The position numbers and the translations under genes are program-made. Positions 11,781 through 23,010 of a DNA stretch of 64,000 nt are shown in pieces; the stretch's first letter is position 1, and every line of letters starts with the position of its first letter. A model generated the notes under the pieces. That model saw only the letters and a list, made by a program, of their open reading frames with translations, was not told the DNA's origin and did no database searches. The DNA comes from Monocercomonoides exilis (lineage: Eukaryota > Preaxostyla > Oxymonadida > Polymastigidae): contig LSRY02000037.1 of assembly GCA_001643675.2 (NCBI GenBank), forward strand, positions 678,501-742,500, given 5' to 3'.

Positions 11781-14200
11781 TTCAAAGGCGAGTATCTTCT
11801 TCTGTCATTCTCTTTTCCTATTCTGTAGCAACCTCTTCTTTCTCAACTTCTCCTTCTTTATCAAACAGCAGAATCATTAATTAATTTCTCAAAAGAAAAC
11901 AATATTTTCTTCACAGCATCATCTGATGCTGTTGAAAGCGATAGAAGAAAAATGAGCAAAATACTCATTTTTTCGGTTGTTGTATTTTTGTTGATATATT
12001 CCCGTGCTTGAAAAAAGGATGTTCATCGGTGACGCTGCAGAAAACAACTGCAAGACAAGAACCTCAGGAAAACTGCTTGTCATCCAACTTATACAACCAT
12101 TTTTGCTTCAATCTCCACAAGAAGAAAATGAATATCCTTTTGAATAAATATTTGTTTCTGTCGATAACACGCACGAACGGGCAAATCACAAATGTGAAGA
12201 ATATAAGCTTAGCGGCGGTGATTCAAATTGAGTGAAAAGGAAGGAAGAGACAACTTCGTTGATTGGGGAGCGGGCTTCAGATGTGATAGTGGTTGAATGT
12301 GATGGGAAGAACAGAACATACTGCATTATTATGTCGCTTCAACAGCAGGAGGACATCAATGAAGAAGAAGAACATTGCAATGAGTTGGTTGATGTTGGAG
12401 ATCTGGCAAAGCCCGTAAGGCGTGGGCATGTGGCAGCTATTGTAGAACTTGATATGGTAAAAAATGAAGGTGTCCAACTTATTGAGGATATTTGATGAAA
12501 GAATGCTTTTAGTGAAAGCAGAATTCAAGTGAAGAGAATAAGTGGCGCTGTTCAGAGGCCGAAGAGAAGGAAAGCTGGAGCGTCTGGAATGAGAGGCATT
12601 TTCAGAAAAGAAGGGGTAACTAAGACGAAGGAGAGATCTCTTTTGCAAGAAAGAAGAAAGGATGTTTGCTTTGGATGAAGGGCGCTTGACGGGCTCGAAC
12701 AGGGTTGAGATGATGCTATCAGTGGATAATAGATTTGAGAAATAAGAAGAAGGCGATGATGACGAAGAGAAGATGTTTCGAGAAGAAGCAAGGGTGAGCG
12801 GTGTGGAGGCAGACAGCTGCATCACAGGAACAATAACGTCAACATCAAGTGCGCAGGAGATGGTTCCCAGTTCAGTATTTTTCATCAGCTTTGATTCCAA
12901 TGCTGACACAAACACTGGGAAGTCTTCCTGGAAGAGATCCGCAGCCCATGCTTCGCGATCGAAACTGATTGAAAATAAGTGATTTAATGAGGGATGATTC
13001 ATATGGATGAATATTATTTGATTGAATTAATTGAAATAAAAATTTGAATAAGATTAATTTGAAAAACATGAAATGGAATAAAAGCAAAATATTCAATAAT
13101 AGAAAAAGATAACAAACCTTATTAAATGAGGAATCGCACTTTGATCTCTTCTTGATCAGAACACATTGGCTATTGATTGTTTGAATCACAACAGAGTGGA
13201 TAGATTGAGCGTCTTAATGATTTCTAAGGAAATGTTGTTCGAACAGGCATTTCGATGCATATTGTCAATTAGCACTTTCACAAAATGACAGTTGAAATCA
13301 GCACACAAATTCCTGTCAAGAATGTCTGTGAAAAACAAGAGTGAATTTAAAGCAAATAGTTCAAAATTTAAAAAGAATATGAAATAAAAATTGAAATAAA
13401 TTATTTGTTTTTAATTGATAATATTTCTTAATTAAATATAAAGAAAATCAACTCAAACATTTCTTCCAATCTTCTCCATCACCAACATTAATCCGCCTGA
13501 AATTCTGTTCTTTTCTCTCGCCGAGCTCAGAATATCCTCCACCTTTGACTCCCTTCGCTTTCCTTAAACACCCCATCTTTAAAAATCTAGTCAATTTTGT
13601 TTGTAATTAGCCAAGTTTCACCAAAGATAAAAGTATTCTTTAGCCAGTCTTCTTAAGATTTCAACACTTGGGGAGTGAAACTTCGCCTCTTCTCCAAACT
13701 TCTTCTCATGTGTTATAAACTGTGTCTTCTTTTCATTCGCAATCCTATTAACTATTTGATAGACTTCTTCGCCTGCGTTTCTGCCCCGCTCAAATCAGAC
13801 AGCAACAAATACAACTCAGACTGGTAGATTCCATTGAAGCTTCCATTTCCCCTCTTCTCTGCTGCTTCCACCGCATTCTTCAGTAACTGGTCTGCGTATT
13901 GTGACTCAAATACAACCCCATAAAGCTTTCCAAACTCTCTTCTATTGTATCCTTCCAGGATGTGCGGAAAACAGTGCTGGTGAGTGAACTTCTCAAAGGG
14001 ACCTCCACTCAAAATGAGCTAGTCATTCGTATCACATTTCTCATCGACAGTAAGTCTGTCGCTTTTAACAATCAAGTTCTCGTTCAGCGCATAAAACAGG
14101 TTCATGTGCACATCCAACTACGCACACGAAATATACAGCGTGCGCTCAATATTCACTAACGGAATCTTCTATGTCTGCTCCTTCTCTTGCTGCTGCTGCC
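11780..14200 (-). pseudogene. Decayed gene of unknown function, paralogue A
   Basis: Several minus-strand open segments line up, in the same order and orientation, with 49930-52060. Near 14150-13750: NIERTLYISCA, MNLFYALNENL, then FPHILEGYNRREFGKLYGVV and LLKNAVEAAEKRGNGSF, with a helix-rich tail (LYLLLSDLSGAETQAKKS). Near 13002-12277 there is a 241-codon frame with ESKLMKNTELGTISCALDV, Ser-rich stretches and DTFIFYHIKFYNSCHMPTP. Near 11900: ASDDAVKKILFSFEKLIND. The parts are separated by AT-rich intervals that may be introns (for example about 13020-13130 and 13330-13450), but stops and frame changes also occur. I do not recognise the family. The helix pairs could be TPR-like, which is a guess. 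Confidence 0.55.
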
Positions 14201-14279
14201 TCTGGAACAAATTCATAACATGCTGATGGCTTAACGAAGGCTGAGTGGTAAGCAAAAGAGAAGATATATCGAAGTTAAC

Positions 14280-15970
14280 ATGCCGAGTGTTCATCGCATA
14301 TTGTGTTTACAGAAGATGTTGACCTTCACCTCTCCCGCATTGGCGTCAGTGCCCTTCTGCATTCTGGCGTTCCTCTCTTTTCCCGATGCGATTTCTCAGC
14401 CCGCTTCACCTGGCTCAGGCGCAGAAGTGGGACATCCCCCGAACCCATCACTTCTTTCCGTCTGCTCTCCGCTCGTTCTCTCTGTCCAACGCTCTTGGCC
14501 TTCTCCTCCGCTCTTTCATCCATCTGATGCCCCAAGTCCTATCTTCGGCTCCACACCAAATCAACTTGTCCACGATGTCAGCGAGCCAAACAGAAAATGA
14601 GATACTGTGGCTGCCGATGGCTCCAATGTCGTGATAAATGAAAGACGCTGCCCCTTCTCTTCGCTTGCTTTGTGCAGTACTGAATACGGACGGAAGCGAT
14701 ATGGCTCAATCTCATCCAGTTCTGGTGAGCTCGGAGACGTTGCATGCATTGGCTCCCCTAATCCATCTTTTGCTGATCCATTTTGTCCTTCAGCTTCCCC
14801 CTCTAATTCCTCTCGCTCCTTCTTCCCCTTCATCCTCGTGCCCCTCGTCCTGGACATTGTCCTGGTCTTTTTGCTGTGTTTCCTTTTCCGCTTCTTTCGT
14901 CATTCTGCTCTGCCTCGACACACACTGCTTTTCATGCTCCATGCTCTCTCCCGTTCCACTTTCTTTTTCATCTCCACTTCTGTCTTCTCCATTTTTGTTT
15001 CCACTCTCATATGCATCTTCACTATCGCCAGTCCGCTCGTATCTCAAAATATGATGGCAGTGGCTGTTGTGTTGGTGGCGGAGGCAGTGGCAATGTTCAT
15101 CGTCATCCACTTGCAACGCCTCCTCCTCTTCTCCTGGCTGCACAGAATCCCTTTGTACAATCCGCTCCACCATCCACTGCGGATAAGCTAGGACAACGCT
15201 GTCTGGCTGCGAATACAGAAATGCTATCTCCTTTCGGCTTCTCGTTGTAGCAGGTGCAGACGCCCTTCCCTCCGCCCCTTCTCCAAACCTTATCCCTCTC
15301 GGCATCTCTCCCTCAAAATCCTCCTCAAACTCCTCATCTCACCTTCTTCTTCCAATCTTTGTTCTTCCCTCAGCCTCCTATCATCCTCTTCTCTCATCCT
15401 CCAACATGTCCAATTCTCGCAACCTTCTCCCCTTTCTCTTTCTTCTCCTTCTTCTCCCTCTTCCTCTTTCCCTCTTCCGTCGTCTGCTTCTGCTTCTAAT
15501 CGGTTTCTCTTATGCTCTTCAAAGCCCCACCCAATTCCTCTTCACACTCTTCCTTTCTGTCTCTGCTCCATATAGAACTCTCTCCTCGCTTCCTCTCTCC
15601 TCTGTTTCGCAAGCATCGTCTCGCTCATCTCCATTGCCCTCCTCATCGCGTTCTTCTCTCCCAGCTTTCGGTTCAGCCCCCGCCATATCTCCCGCATCTT
15701 CACTGCCCCTTCCCTCCTCTCCCGCTCCTTCTCGTCCTCCCGCAGCATCACTGACACCTTGTTCTCTTCCCCCACATTCATCTTCTTCTGCACCGTCGTC
15801 ACGCGCGAAAGCTCCGATTCCTTAAAGAACTCCCCCCGCGGCTTCAGCAGCAACAGCGTCGGCGACACCCCTTCTGCTGCCCCAGCTGTCCGTATCAGCA
15901 GCAGTTCCTGCTCCCCCGACGCTGTCCGCTCTGCCTCCCACCGCTCAAACTGCCCAACCGACTCCTGCAT
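14280..15970 (-). pseudogene. Charged coiled-coil host gene, interrupted
   Basis: GC-richer than its surroundings and pyrimidine-rich on +, as expected for a minus-strand Glu/Arg-rich gene. The 142-codon frame 15970-15542 starts MQESVGQFERWEAER, passes through a Leu-rich beta segment (LLLIRTAGAAEGVSPTLLLL) and ends in a long basic/acidic helix (REIWRGLNRKLGEKNAMRR, KQRREEARREFYMEQ). Further frames follow at 15305-14790 (SQPDSVVLAYPQWMVERIV, then acidic) and 14857-14561 (LDEIEPYRFRPYSVLHKASE). They are not in one frame, so either introns or frameshifts separate them. The first 363 bases of coding sequence are repeated in the inverted copy at 29599-29962. Function is unknown. Confidence 0.5.
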
Positions 15971-17300
15971 TTTGTTCTTCGACTGTCAACTCTCGGCACG
16001 CCATGTTACAGCCCATCACCAACCAAATGGACGCACACCAACGCCGCACCATCTGTTTTCTGCTCGCAATTCTGAGACTAGCATATTCTACAGACGCGTC
16101 TGCTTCGTCAAAAAAAGCCATGTGAGAATGTTTTCTGTATCTGAATCAGAGAAAAAATAAAATAAAATCATGAAATGGCCTTAAAATTATAATTATTAAG
16201 TTTAAAATTGATTTTAAAAAAATGAAGATTTAATTAGATAGATTGAACAAAATAACCTTTCTAATTTTCCATTCTACCTCTCTTGCTTCTCATTCCTTTA
16301 TCTCTCCTCCTCCTTTAGTTCTCGTTCGTTTCCTTTCTTTGCAGTTCTGTTTCTGCAACAAATATCTCCCTTTCACTGCATAAGACATGAGCATTCTTTT
16401 GCCTTTCTTGCTCTTCCGCTGCTGTCTCCAGCCGACAAACAATTGAATTCCCCGTCTCATTGCGTTTGTAACTTAGCGCTGTGAAAGCACTTTCACATTA
16501 AAAATATGCTGCTGCTTCAATAATAGCTGCAACTCGCCAAGAAGATGAATGAATGAATGATATTTCATTCTTCTTGTTGGCGCACGAGCAGCAGAGTGAA
16601 CTTAATCAGTGCCAGAAAATATGTTCGCTTGAAAGCAGCATCTGAAGAATTCTCCATTTTTTAAAAACCATTTCTCATTAAAGCCGCAAAGCAAGATAAA
16701 TACAGGCCAATAGTTTAAGAATCAGATATTACTGACAAACAAACATAAAATATAAAGATTTTGAATATATTTTGACATATTTTTTAAAAAAAGTGGTAAA
16801 TAAAAAATATATTTGAGAAATAATAACATTACTTCAAACATTATGAAAAAGACATTATTGGCAAACTTGTAAAAAGTTGGAAAAGCAAGTGATTTTAAAG
16901 AAATGAAAGAAACAAAACTCCAGCTTTAATCAGAACCATATCTTTTTGAAATTTTGAATATTTATTGAAAAAAAAAAAACAAATATCAGAAAAATTTTTA
17001 TTGTTTGTCTAATTGTTATATACGTGATAAGAGTTAGTAAAATGTTTTTTTTGAATTTTAAAACGTTGTATTTGAAGAGCATCAGCTCTTTTTCTTTGTC
17101 CAAACAATAGCGATCACAAAATGACAGAATCCTCAGGGGTCTTTTTTTTGCATAAAATGATTGTTTTCACCATTTTAACTTCATCTATAGCCAAAAAACT
17201 GCATTCTTCTACCTGCAATTTTCGCCCTTTAACGCTTATTTTTTTGATCTTTTTGACCCCTTGGAAATTCGGATCATGGGTCAGATCCTTTTGTTCATTG
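15607..17300 (+). repeat. 1.69-kb inverted repeat, left arm
   Basis: Near-identical to the reverse complement of 28270-29962. The outer limit is at TCGCAAGCATCGT (15607) and the inner limit follows GGGTCAGATCC (about 17292-17300). Spot comparison shows only scattered substitutions, for example one base near 15620 and two near 16825. The arm contains the start of the minus-strand coiled-coil gene (to 15970) and about 1.15 kb of AT-rich sequence without a supported gene. The coding frame continues sensibly beyond the outer boundary only on this side, so this is probably the original copy. Confidence 0.9.
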
Positions 17301-17774
17301 AAGAATGATATTCAATGTTATTTTTTATTATTTTTATATGAAAATATAATTTGTTAAAAGACATATTCATTTATGCGACGATTGTTAAATAGACCTTCAA
17401 TTTTAGAATTCTTGAATTTTTCAAATTTTTTTCTGATATGAAATTTTTAAAAAATTTTTCTCTAATTAAAATCACGTTGAAAAAATTTTTTTAACAATTT
17501 TGGAAATAGTCAAATAACGAAAAAATAACAATACATATTTTTTTAAATTAAATAAAATTTTTTTAGAATAATTGTGATTAACCATAAGAAAACATTTATT
17601 AAAGAAAAATGTCGTTTTCAAAACGCAAATCGACATGAAATTCTCGATGCAATGTTCTATGGAAAGAAATCAAGCGCATCGGCGGAGATGATATGGATTC
17701 GTTGCTTGCCTATTTGTTTAACACTTACAAGCAATCATCTTTAGTAATTAACGATTTATTGAAGTCTTTGAATG

Positions 17775-17876
17775 GTTTGGTTTTATATTTTTTTGTATTG
17801 TGAAGAAAATATTATTTTTTCCTCTCTGTGATTTTTTTCTTTTTGATTTGTTAATTAATTATTTTTTTTTAAACAG
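17775..17876 (+). other. Intron 1 of the USP-transposase gene
   Basis: 102-base intron, donor GTTTGG and acceptor AAACAG. Splicing joins AAT-G to AA-TAT and restores one frame (KSLN | EYHIKLLEDL). Confidence 0.75.
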
Positions 17877-18107
17877 AATATCACATAAAGCTGCTGGAAG
17901 ACCTGTCTGTGGTGTACAACAACGCTCCGTTGCACACTCAGACAATAATGCTGCAAGCGCTTTCCCGCAACACATCATTATCCGATTTACAAGACTATGG
18001 ATATGATGTCATAGAAGGCAAATTTATTTACGCGAAACAAACATTAAAGAAAAACCAAGGTTTCATCATTCCGCCACAAAAACCTCACCTTCCGTCTTGC
18101 AAAAGTG

Positions 18108-18156
18108 GTATGAATTAATTTTAATATTTTTGAATAATTTTCTCTGTTTATTTTAG
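18108..18156 (+). other. Intron 2 of the USP-transposase gene
   Basis: 49-base intron, donor GTATGA, acceptor TTTTAG preceded by a T-rich tract. Splicing joins SCKS to GLNEQDWEKG in the frame of the long third exon. Confidence 0.8.
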
Positions 18157-19915
18157 GCTTAAATGAACAGGATTGGGAAAAGGGCAACAACTGGATGTTA
18201 GCCCATTCCACTGAAGCCTCAACTTCGCTTCAGTCAGCAAAGAAAAAGCAGCGAGCTGAGCCAGATTACGCCAGATTTATTGATGAAAATGCCTGGGAAA
18301 ATGAAATTGTTACAGAAAACTCTTCTTCAAATAAAAAACCATCTTCTTCTTCTTCAACATCATCTCAACTCAATAAAAATTCTAAAACCATTTCAGAAAA
18401 AAATTCTCCTTCTTCAAATTCTTCTTTTTCTCAAGCTGTTGATGCCCCAATCAGTACTCCTATTAGGAGAGAAAGGGGTCCAACAAAAAACCAAAATAAA
18501 AATTCATATCACAAGCGTCATTCTTCTCCATCTCCAATACCAATTCACAAAATATTCAAATCAAAAACTTCTTCTTCGCAAATTTCAATTTCAAAAAAAT
18601 TGAAAGAAAAAATAAATTCTTCATCATTTCAGAATGATAATGTGTTTGTGAGCGACCAATTGGTCGATTATGCCACTTCACCCACATTAATTCCACCTCA
18701 AGCATTTCAAACCCTCTTTTCTTCATTTTCAAAAAACAATGACACTTCAACAGTTCAACAACGAAGCATTCAATCTTCAAATAATGAAATATCGATTCAA
18801 AACAATTCTTCAAAAAATATTTCGAAAATGAATGCTTAAGAAAATTCAATTAAAAATCATTCTCATTCACAATCTTCTTCCAATTCTTCAAATTCTTCAA
18901 ATAGTGAATCACAAATTAGAAAAGGATTGCCAAACTTAGGCAACACTTGCTATTTGGCTTCTCTTCTTCAATGTTTCTTTTCATTAATGTAACAAAAACC
19001 ATCTTTAATCAAAAAACAAACAACTTTGAAGAACACATCTTCGCGTGTTGTAAGTGTTTGTCATCAATTGGCTAAAGATGGAACGGCAGTGCGTTCATGG
19101 GTCCCATCTCTTATTGACAAATGGGAAGACTTTTGTGGATATAGCAGCAGACAGCAACAAAATGTGACTGAGGCGTTTGACAATCTTCACCAACTTCTTC
19201 AAAACGATAAGATAATTGAAAAGGATACTTTTAATCCTGTTTTGATAACTCATTTCAAATGCCAAAAATGCCAAAAAATTTCATCACGTTTCAACGAAGT
19301 TTGTAACAATGTTGTTATTAATTCTTCCTCGACTCATAATGGATTATCTTCTCTCTTCGCTTCAGAGATATTGGATAAAAAGAATAGTGAATATTGTGAT
19401 GCATGCAAGGAAAAATGCTGTGCTGCGAGATGGGAGGAAATGGCTGCATTTCCAGAGGTGCTAGCCCTCTGTCATGAATGCACTGATTCTGCTAGTTCAG
19501 CACCTTCGAGAACATTTCTAATGGAAACAGACAGAGTCAATCAACGCACGTTTTGTAAAGGGTTTTCATCTAAAGATATTCAACATCTTCAAAAAGATAA
19601 TCAAGAAACCATCATATATCATTTTTCTGGACAAATACTATTCAAACGTCTGGATCAACAAAACGGGCATTACATAGCTGAAGTGAAAAGGAAGGCAGGA
19701 AGAGATGCATTGTGGAATATTTGCAATGATTCTGATATCTTTGATATGGACAAAGAGAACTGGAATTCATCATGGAAAGATTTTTACTCCCAGAATTACA
19801 CACCTTCACTTTCATTCTATATCAAAGAAAAAACAAAACCAACACTGTCAACTTTTCAATTTGGTGGTTCATCTTCTTCTTTTGAACGATCAAATAATAA
19901 CACATCAAATAACAT

Positions 19916-19954
<39 letters not shown>

Positions 19955-21354
19955 GTCTCCATTCATCACACCACCTCATCGAATAACTTCCATTCCTCAA
20001 CTCTCTTCGTCTATTTCAACAAGTTATGGATTGGAAGCACTGAAAGAAAAAAGAAAGAAAACGGGCATCTTTTCTCCGAATGAAAAGAGATTAATCTTCA
20101 AACCCAAAACAAAATTATGGAAAGAGTTTTGCGAAGAAACAAACATCAAAGTTTCTCTGTCACATTTCAACAAACTCACCACCAACTTCTCTAAAGCGAA
20201 AAGGCGTACTGATCTTTGTGGAATGAGTGAGAAGTTGAACTATTTGGAGAACAAACTGAAATCTTCACAAAACAAAAATGGACTTTCTTCTGCTGAGTTT
20301 CATACACTCAAACTTCTTCGACAACATCGTCTTGTTGCAGAAATGCAACGTTAACACTATCAATCAACTGTCGACAATCTGAAAGAGGGAGAAGCAGTCT
20401 TCGTCTTCGACTTTAAAGAAAAATGGAAACTCCCTATCAGAAAAAACCAACTTCAACAAGAATTCTTTTATTATCAACAAGTATCTCAGTTCACTGTTAT
20501 TTCACTTCAAAAAATAAATGATCAACAAATAAAACGAACTTTCAACTTCTTCTCCGACTGCCTCTCAAATGATCACAGATTTGTTATTGAGTGTCTGGAA
20601 TCTGTGATCAAAAGACACTTCTTCACAGACACTCACACTTTTAAGTTCTTCTGCGATTCGGGTCCACACAACCGTAATCGCTTCCTTCTTCACTTCATTC
20701 TCTCCAAACAATCAAAACTTCTCAAAAAGAAAAATACTCAACTCAACTTCTTCGCTGAGCACCATGGAAAAAATATATGTGACAGTGAATTTGGTGCGTT
20801 AGTGAATGCAATCGACAACAATCTTTCGACAGAACACATCACCACACTTCATGATTTGATCAACTTCTTCGAAAACAACATGAACACTTCGACATCAGCT
20901 TCTTTAACTTCACAATCAAACATTTTTTCAACATCATCATCAAACTCTTCACCATCTTCGACATCTGTCAATGACTTTGTGCATGAGATGTACTTTGAAG
21001 AATATGAACCATCTCAACAAATTTCATGGCCATCGCTGTCAGTTCCCCACATGTGGGACTACTTATATTTTGAGCGCAAGGGCTCATTTGTCTGTGCTTC
21101 AGCTGTTGGATATCTTCCTCAACGCCCTCTGGTTGCCCTCGAATCTTCGACAATGAAAGTAAAAGTCCAAAGATCAAGAAAGTCATTTCACTCTGATATC
21201 ACATCATCTAACTCTTCTCTTCTTTCTCAATCTTCTCAAGATCTTCTTTCAAGGAGATTTGAGCTTCTTCTTGACTCTTCTTCTATTTTTGAATCTCAAA
21301 ATTGTATTAATGGTGTCCCTTTTTAAGAAACTAGTTGTTGTGTATGCTTAGCTG

Positions 21355-21445
21355 GCACTCTATCGGAAGGGTGCTGGACATGACTGTTCGTATTTGATAT
21401 TGCAGCCTTCGGGCTGCAATATCCGGACCTGGATACGACGAACAG
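21355..21445 (+). ncRNA. Strongly folded RNA-like segment with UUCG hairpin
   Basis: Twenty-nine bases after the transposase stop, a GC-rich island folds on the + strand. Stem 1 pairs GCACTC (21355-21360) with GGGTGC (21369-21374). An outer stem pairs CTGTTCGT (21384-21391) with ACGAACAG (21438-21445). Inside it a perfect 12-bp stem (21396-21407 with 21412-21423) closes a C-UUCG-G tetraloop, one of the most stable RNA loops known. Surrounding sequence is AT-rich. It could be a 3'-UTR element of the transposon transcript, an independent small RNA, or a ribozyme-like fold. No known class was matched by eye. Confidence 0.5.
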
Positions 21446-22173
21446 CCTCCCAGGTGCATAATAGTTAGAATCCGATTGTTTTCTTGTGGTTTTTGTCCCT
21501 GATGTGTCTCTATAATTAAATTGGTTATTTTCCCGCTTATATTTGTATTTATCGAGATTCAAAAATAGAGAGAGTTGTGAGGGAATTCATTGATCTTTGG
21601 GTGAGGTTTTTGGAAGGGAGAGTTGTTTTGAGTGTGAAGTGATGTTTTCATCATTGTGTTTGTCTTTTTTTTTTTGTTGGTTTTGATCTTTTTGAGTCAA
21701 AGATAGAGAAATGTCAGAAAGTGGAGAGTGGATGGAAAACAGAGGGAAAACAGTCAAGTTTGTTTTTGAACTTTTTATACAAGTATTCTTTTTTGTTTGG
21801 AATTGTCTTTGATACTACGAATTTGTTGAAATAGTTCTGTTTCTTCTTGTATTTTTTATTGTTCAAAATTGTTGACATTTAGTTAACATTTGGTGATTGT
21901 TTTGATGATTATGTGATGGAATTATGTTAAATTGAAAATTATTGAATCTGATTTGAAAATTTCTGACTGTTTTCAATTTTAATAATGATTAATTTCATGA
22001 AGTACTTTTTGTTTTTTAATGTCATTTTGAATGAAAACGATTGATTTTTTTTTAACGTATTTTTTTTCATTTCACTGATTTTCTATGAAATCTCAAAACA
22101 ATGGAAAATTGATGTTTGAAAAAATTAAATGAAATAGTTACAACAAGATCATCAATAGTTGTGAAATAAGAAC

Positions 22174-22181
22174 CATTTAAT
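22174..22181. repeat. 8-bp target-site duplication, left
   Basis: CATTTAAT (the match extends to CATTTAATA) directly precedes the left end of the hAT element and is repeated at 28227-28234. An 8-bp duplication is the hallmark of hAT insertion. Confidence 0.85.
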
Positions 22182-22244
22182 AAAGCCTTTGCGACAAGGA
22201 AAAATTGAACGATGATTGTCGGTCGATTGGAAAAACCAATGTCG

Positions 22245-22247
<3 letters not shown>

Positions 22248-22290
<43 letters not shown>
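22248..22290 (+). repeat. Poly-T tract (43 T)
   Basis: An uninterrupted run of T just inside the left end of the hAT element, following the subterminal GTCGGTCGA motif. It may be assembly-sensitive in length. Confidence 0.85.
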
Positions 22291-22291
<1 letters not shown>

Positions 22292-23010
22292 AGACATGAA
22301 AGTTTTTATCTTTGTTGAATAATTCGATTGAACAAAAACAAATAAATAAATAACAAAAAATTTAAGAAATATGTTTCAATTTTTCAAAGATCGAAAATAC
22401 CATAATTATGAATAATTTTATCCTAATAATGTGTTTGATCAAAATAATTAATTGTTTAACTGATGAATCGTCAAATATATAGTGTTGTAAGCTTCGCATT
22501 TCATAAATATTGATGGCATATATTTAATGTCTGTAGTATGTTTTTTGCTTCTCGCCAATTTCATTTTGTTCTCAAAAATGATCTTTGTTAATGAACTATT
22601 ATTTCACTCTCGCATTTTTCAATGCACAATCATTTCAACCTGTTTGAGAATTTTAAGAATTTGCTAATTTCATAGGTAGTGGATGATTGAGCATAAGCTT
22701 TTAGAAATTTCACACACTTTTACGATCCTTTAAAATTTTGATTTGAATTGTGTTTTGATTATTTTCATTTTATTGTTTTTGTATAGATTTCAATTGATTT
22801 TTTAAAATAAACGCAATTTCAAATCGATAATTGAATAAAAGTTTATTTTTTCAAAGAAAAATTTAGATTTTTAGTGTTTGAAAGTTGAGAAAATTATTAA
22901 ATGTTTTAACTGTAGATTTTTCACAATAATTTTAACTCTTTCATTTGAAAAAATATCAAATAATGAACTTTGAAATATTAACAATTTGAGAATGACACAT
23001 TTAAGCAAGT

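Larger units (their letters stand above)
17609..21326 (+). pseudogene. Transposon protein: USP protease plus RNase-H-like transposase
   Basis: Three exons join in frame (17609-17774, 17877-18107, 18157-21326). The N-terminal helical part (YNNAPLHTQTIMLQALSRN, YDVIEGKFIYAKQTLKKNQG) is followed by a Ser-rich linker. A USP domain follows: Cys box GLPNLGNTCYLASLLQCF (Cys codon 18948-18950), two CxxC pairs (CQKCQK; CDACKEKCC), His box QNGHYIAEVK (His 19668-19670) and a likely third residue in WNICNDSD. The next segment (LWKEFCEETNIKVS) leads into an RNase-H-like core: VFVFDFKEKW (D1), FFSDCLSNDH, FFCDSGPHNRNRF (D2) and FFAEHHGKNICDSEFGAL. This core pattern occurs in TE-derived proteins of animals such as Hydra. 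Three in-frame TAA codons (18837, 18990, 20352) and one TGA (17636) interrupt it, but there is no frameshift over 3.1 kb. An alternative start is ATG 17693. Confidence 0.8.

Noticed and set aside
13962-14159. Plus-strand frames opposite paralogue A
   Set aside because: The minus strand carries the segments conserved in the second copy at 50-52 kb.
17121-17357. 78-codon frame repeated in both arms of the large inverted repeat
   Set aside because: It is conserved only because the DNA is duplicated; it is hydrophobic and AT-driven, and differs after the arm boundary.
17609-20354. Genome-wide reassignment of TAA/TAG to Gln
   Set aside because: The long hAT frame, the armadillo-like genes and the beta-helix body contain many Gln codons, all CAA/CAG, and end at TAA where the families are expected to end. 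Kept only as something to exclude for the transposon ORF.
21396-21445. SRP RNA-like helix 8 on the minus strand (CAGGTCCGGA)
   Set aside because: The surrounding helix 5/8 loops and the GNAR/AGCAG elements are not present. The plus-strand UUCG hairpin explains the sequence better.
22248-22290. Poly-T tract as a retrotransposon poly(A) tail
   Set aside because: It lies inside the hAT terminus next to subterminal motifs, without a reverse transcriptase or target duplication of its own.
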